DNA of 33,842 nucleotides from an uncultured Lachnospiraceae bacterium (GTDB lineage: Bacteria > Bacillota > Clostridia > Lachnospirales > Lachnospiraceae), in assembly GCA_945864145.1 (NCBI GenBank), contig CAMBAN010000022.1, positions 1-33,842 of the forward strand, read 5' to 3'. Both the position numbers and the translations under genes were made by a program. A model generated the notes under the pieces. It saw only the letters and a list, made by a program, of their open reading frames with translations, did no database searches and had not been told where the DNA came from. This document shows, one piece after another, positions 32,332 through 33,842 of the stretch (position 1 is the first letter of the stretch; each line of letters starts with the position of its first letter).

Positions 32332-33842
32332 TTACTGTAACAGACTTAATACGCCCTGGTTAGCCTGGTTAGCCTGTGCAAGCATAGACTGACCTGCCTG
32401 CTGTAAGATATTTGTATTTGAATATGCAACCATTTCTTCTGCCATATCGGTATCTCTAATCTGGCTTTCTGCTGCTGTTGTATTTTCAACAATATTATCC
32501 AGATTCTTAATGGTATGCTCTAATCTGTTCTGGATGGCACCAAGCGCCGCTCTCTGCTCAGATACCTTCTGTAAAGCTGTTGCAATGACATCAATCGCAT
32601 CTGTTGCATTTTCACCACTTGCATCTACAATACCGATATTGTAGCTTGCAAGTTTATCAATACCAAGTCCTGCAGATGTCAAAGCATCTAGATCTACTTC
32701 AATCTTATTTGCTCTGTCTGAGTCTGCACCACCCTGTAAAGCAACGGTCAGGCTCGCTGCCACCTGCTGAGATGCCTGTGTAATGTACTCACCGATAGTT
32801 GCAGCACTCTTTCCATTCAAACCTGTAATATTTGCTCCTGCTGCATCATTGGCAAATACTTCATCAACAGCTCTTGCCTGTGCAGTGGTATATAAGCCAC
32901 CCTTGTAATTACCGTTTTCATCAAAGTAATTGTTTAGGGCAACACCGGAAACTGCTTTACCATCTGCATTATAAAGCTGTTTTCTTGCGGTTGCGATTTC
33001 AATGTTGGCATCGGTCCAGTCAAATGTACCAATCTGAGCCTGTGCTCTAGGCGACATCGCTCCATTTTTATCTACATAATCAATTAAACGATACTGATCC
33101 TTGATGGTATGATCATCATTGAGATAAGCTGTCATTTCCGTACCTGCCGGAATTCTTGTCGCGGTACCATTTGCAGTATTGTAAATGAATAAATCAGTTT
33201 TTGCTTTGATTACAGATGTAGAAGTATCATACTCTAAATCCGTTCCTCCTGTAACTCTAGAGTCAAGCTCCATATTCATAAAAGCCACATAAGAACTTGT
33301 ATTCAAAGATGCCTTTGCCTTATTATTTGCAGTCGTATCAGCAGTCATATACTCTGTGATATCAGAACCCTTAGAAATTTTATTTGCAGTTAAGGAAATA
33401 TTGGAGCTTGTGCTCATAATACTTGCCGATACAATATACACATTATTGGTACCTGTATAGTTCGCCTTGTAAGTAATCGCTCCTGCAACTGCATTACTCT
33501 GTGTATTTCTTGCATAAGTTAAGGAATAATTTGTAATGTAGACACTCTTTTTTGCCTTAGTGCTGTCGCCCTTTAACAAATAGGTCTCATTGAACTTTGT
33601 TGTCTCTGCAACACGGTCAATTTCTGAAATCAGCTGGTCGAACTCGTCCTGGATGTACTGACGGTCTGATTCAGAGTTTGTACCATTTGCTGCCTGTACA
33701 GCTAACTCATTCATTCTTTGCAGCATATCCTGTACTTCAGCTAATGCACCTTCTGCTGTCTGTACACAGGAAATACCGTCTTCGGCATTTGCAGATGCCT
33801 GATCAAGACCTCTGATCTGCTTTCTCATTTTTTCAGAAATAG
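32332..33842 (-). CDS. Flagellin (first of a tandem pair), 5' end missing
   Basis: About 503 codons are visible; the first 50 or so lie beyond the right edge, because the frame is open to the last base (reading [14 protein letters not shown]). The D1 segment is nearly identical to that of the downstream copy ([20 protein letters not shown], then [17 protein letters not shown]), and so is the C-terminal part ([18 protein letters not shown], then [11 protein letters not shown]). The central region is alignable in pattern but clearly diverged, with both copies keeping YNADG and [14 protein letters not shown]. One visible cysteine lies in ISCVQ. The promoter must be outside the window. A methionine near 33828 is internal, not the start. 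Confidence 0.95.
   Translation of the reverse strand, partial: ISEKMRKQIRGLDQASANAEDGISCVQTAEGALAEVQDMLQRMNELAVQAANGTNSESDRQYIQDEFDQLISEIDRVAETTKFNETYLLKGDSTKAKKSVYITNYSLTYARNTQSNAVAGAITYKANYTGTNNVYIVSASIMSTSSNISLTANKISKGSDITEYMTADTTANNKAKASLNTSSYVAFMNMELDSRVTGGTDLEYDTSTSVIKAKTDLFIYNTANGTATRIPAGTEMTAYLNDDHTIKDQYRLIDYVDKNGAMSPRAQAQIGTFDWTDANIEIATARKQLYNADGKAVSGVALNNYFDENGNYKGGLYTTAQARAVDEVFANDAAGANITGLNGKSAATIGEYITQASQQVAASLTVALQGGADSDRANKIEVDLDALTSAGLGIDKLASYNIGIVDASGENATDAIDVIATALQKVSEQRAALGAIQNRLEHTIKNLDNIVENTTAAESQIRDTDMAEEMVAYSNTNILQQAGQSMLAQANQANQGVLSLLQ

Overview
The window looks like chromosomal DNA from a flagellated, low-GC member of the Firmicutes, most likely a Lachnospiraceae of the Roseburia/Agathobacter type. 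This rests on the rpmG-secE-nusG / rplK-rplA cluster, strong AGGAGG-type ribosome binding sites, sigma-A promoters, flagellins with Lachnospiraceae-like ends, and an LnrJKLMN-type two-component/ABC module. The genus is an inference. Nearly all genes lie on the minus strand; the plus strand carries only a two-component system and one small protein.

Region 1 (1-8.2 kb, accessory): at the left edge is the start of an AAA-ATPase_like (PF09820/DUF1703-type) gene, preceded by a decayed fragment of a second copy. Next comes a tightly overlapping four-gene operon (transcribed 8176 to 461) that I read as a Wadjet-type anti-plasmid SMC system: jetD (TOPRIM nuclease subunit), jetA (MukF-like kleisin), jetB (MukE-like) and jetC (MukB-like SMC ATPase). 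I believe it is the type II form, with jetD first.

Region 2 (8.2-15.4 kb): an EamA/DMT permease; a striking chimeric remnant in which an amino-acid ABC transporter binding protein is joined in frame to the C-terminal half of its ATPase; a CapA-like protein; the conserved rpmG-secE-nusG-rplK-rplA cluster with two clear promoters and a terminator; and glf (UDP-galactopyranose mutase).

Region 3 (15.5-20.65 kb): a two-permease plus ATPase exporter operon divergent from a histidine kinase/response regulator pair, with TGTCA/TGACA half-sites between them. The arrangement matches the lnrJKLMN (linearmycin-type antibiotic) resistance modules.

Region 4 (20.65-33.8 kb): a surface/flagellar region. 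Two tandem flagellin genes (the upstream one cut by the right edge) end at a strong terminator. Downstream on the same strand are three family-2 glycosyltransferase genes (two with TPR-like tails), a SWIM/SNF2 ATPase and a CgeB-like glycosyltransferase. A further GT2-TPR gene lies beyond a small plus-strand gene of unknown function. The simplest reading is a flagellin glycosylation cluster, with the SNF2 gene as an unexplained passenger or partner. No tRNA, rRNA, CRISPR array, transposase or phage gene was recognised. No intergenic gap exceeds 300 bases; the longer gaps hold the promoters, hairpins and repeats listed.
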